A stretch of 8,601 nt of DNA from Bacillota bacterium (GTDB lineage Bacteria; Bacillota; Clostridia; Peptostreptococcales; Thermotaleaceae). The DNA is taken from the NCBI GenBank assembly GCA_023623095.1, contig JAMNXX010000022.1:1-8601 (forward strand). Direction: 5' to 3'. The notes beneath the pieces are model-generated. The model saw nothing but the letters and a program-made list of their open reading frames with translations, had not been told where the DNA came from and ran no database searches. Positions within the stretch are counted from its first letter, which is position 1; every line of letters begins with the position of its first letter. Positions 7,852-8,601 of the stretch are shown here, one piece after another. Both the position numbers and the translations under genes were made by a program.

Positions 7852-7880
7852 TCCCTAAAGCTGCTTCATATCTATAAGAT

Positions 7881-7921
7881 TTGTTTCCGTTAAAGTTCAG
7901 GAAAAACTTTAACGGAAACAA
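7881..7921. terminator. Perfect 17-base hairpin after the permease gene
   Basis: TTGTTTCCGTTAAAGTT (7881-7897) and AACTTTAACGGAAACAA (7905-7921) are perfect inverted arms with a seven-base loop, 12 bases past the permease stop on the minus strand. Position and strength suggest transcript ending or 3'-end protection for the permease mRNA. The bases after it (ATCTTATAG) are not a U-run, so an intrinsic terminator is not proven. Confidence 0.5.
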
Positions 7922-7933
7922 TTCATCATATCC

Positions 7934-8601
7934 TTATGCTAAAATTTCTTTTATGATAAATAGTGCTGCAATAATATACGTGACGATATGAACATCTCTT
8001 CCCTTTCCGGATAATAATTTCAGCAGCACATAAGAAACGATACCAAATACCAATCCTTCCGCAATACTATAAGCCAAAGGCATGATGATAATCGTCAAGA
8101 AAGCAGGAATGGCTTCCGTAAAATCATCAAAATTGATCCTCAGTATCGGAGACATCATAAAGGATCCAACTAAAATCAAAATGGGTGCCGTTGCAATCCC
8201 AGGAATCGCCGTCAAAATCGGTGCAAAGATCATCGAAATCAAGAACAGGATCCCTGTTGTTAAAGCGGTTAGCCCTGTACGTCCGCCTTCTGCGACGCCA
8301 GAAGCACTCTCTACATAAGTTGTTACCGTGCTTGTTCCTAACATCGCACCCACCGTCGTCCCTACTGCGTCTGAAAATAGTGCCTTCCCTATATTTGGAA
8401 CATTCCCTTTTTCATCTAACAAACCCGCTTTTGTGGATACCCCAATAAACGTTCCAAGGGTATCAAACAAATCGACAAATAAAAATGTAAATACAACAAT
8501 GAGCATGTCCCAAGAAAGAATCTCTTCCCAGCCTACAAATTTCCAGAAAATCGGCTTCAAAGATGGCGGTGCACTCACAACCGCTGTAGGAAGAGTTGCT
8601 T
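7934..8601 (-). CDS. NCS2 family purine permease, PbuG/AzgA type (C-terminal part)
   Basis: This is the C-terminal half (222 visible residues) of a hypoxanthine/guanine-type nucleobase permease of the AzgA/PbuG branch of NCS2 (COG2252), a cytoplasmic membrane protein that imports purine bases by proton symport. The N-terminal roughly 200 residues lie beyond the right edge. The GTG at 8578 is an internal valine, since the frame stays open to the edge. Diagnostic segments are FVDLFDTLGTF (near 8447-8479) and DAVGTTVGAMLGTSTVTTY (8315-8371), followed by ESASGVAEGGRTG (8276-8314). Several hydrophobic segments follow, down to the stop at 7934. It precedes the pur operon on the same strand but is separated by 247 bases with hairpins, so it may be its own transcription unit. 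Exact substrate (hypoxanthine, guanine or adenine) is inferred only from the family. Confidence 0.92.
   Translation of the reverse strand, partial: ATLPTAVVSAPPSLKPIFWKFVGWEEILSWDMLIVVFTFLFVDLFDTLGTFIGVSTKAGLLDEKGNVPNIGKALFSDAVGTTVGAMLGTSTVTTYVESASGVAEGGRTGLTALTTGILFLISMIFAPILTAIPGIATAPILILVGSFMMSPILRINFDDFTEAIPAFLTIIIMPLAYSIAEGLVFGIVSYVLLKLLSGKGRDVHIVTYIIAALFIIKEILA

Noticed and set aside
7687..7933. Purine riboswitch or PurR PurBox upstream of purE
   Set aside because: I looked on the minus strand for the conserved purine-riboswitch core and for CCGAAC-type boxes. Only weak CTGAACTTT and TTGAACTTT matches occur, inside the hairpins and with the wrong arrangement.

Overview
The window is most likely from a Clostridia-type Firmicute. 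The reasons are strong GGAGG-type ribosome binding sites close to nearly every start, some non-ATG starts, a Firmicute-style purine gene order, a Bacillus/Clostridium-type glutamine PRPP amidotransferase with a propeptide and iron-sulfur cysteines, an ECF transporter S-component, and palindromic GGGGCG...CGCCCC intergenic repeats. Genus cannot be read from this alone.

Layout, left to right. A + strand gene for an ECF transporter S-component (36-644) follows the last codons of an upstream gene cut by the window edge. Bases 645-1200 hold no credible gene. From about 750 onward they are a nest of related palindromes, a long inverted repeat and a diverged direct repeat, ending against the purD stop codon. 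From 7686 down to 1201, on the minus strand, lies a compact de novo purine operon in the order purE-purF-purM-purN-purH-purD. Between 7687 and 7933 is an A/T-rich intergenic region with two related perfect hairpins and a weak promoter candidate. The right edge (7934-8601) carries the C-terminal half of a hypoxanthine/guanine-type NCS2 permease on the same strand.

How the genes fit together. PurF makes phosphoribosylamine from PRPP and glutamine. PurD attaches glycine to give GAR, and PurN formylates GAR to FGAR. PurM closes the imidazole ring to AIR, and PurE handles its carboxylated form. PurH performs the last two steps to IMP. The permease upstream would supply salvage bases. The genes for FGAM synthase (purL/Q/S), SAICAR synthetase (purC) and adenylosuccinate lyase (purB) are not here. 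The missing purC between purE and purF is the main departure from the usual clostridial order.

The coding part is ordinary and intact. The parts most worth a second look are the composite repeat at 750-1200 and the twin hairpins at 7823-7921. I found no convincing evidence of a new multi-gene system.
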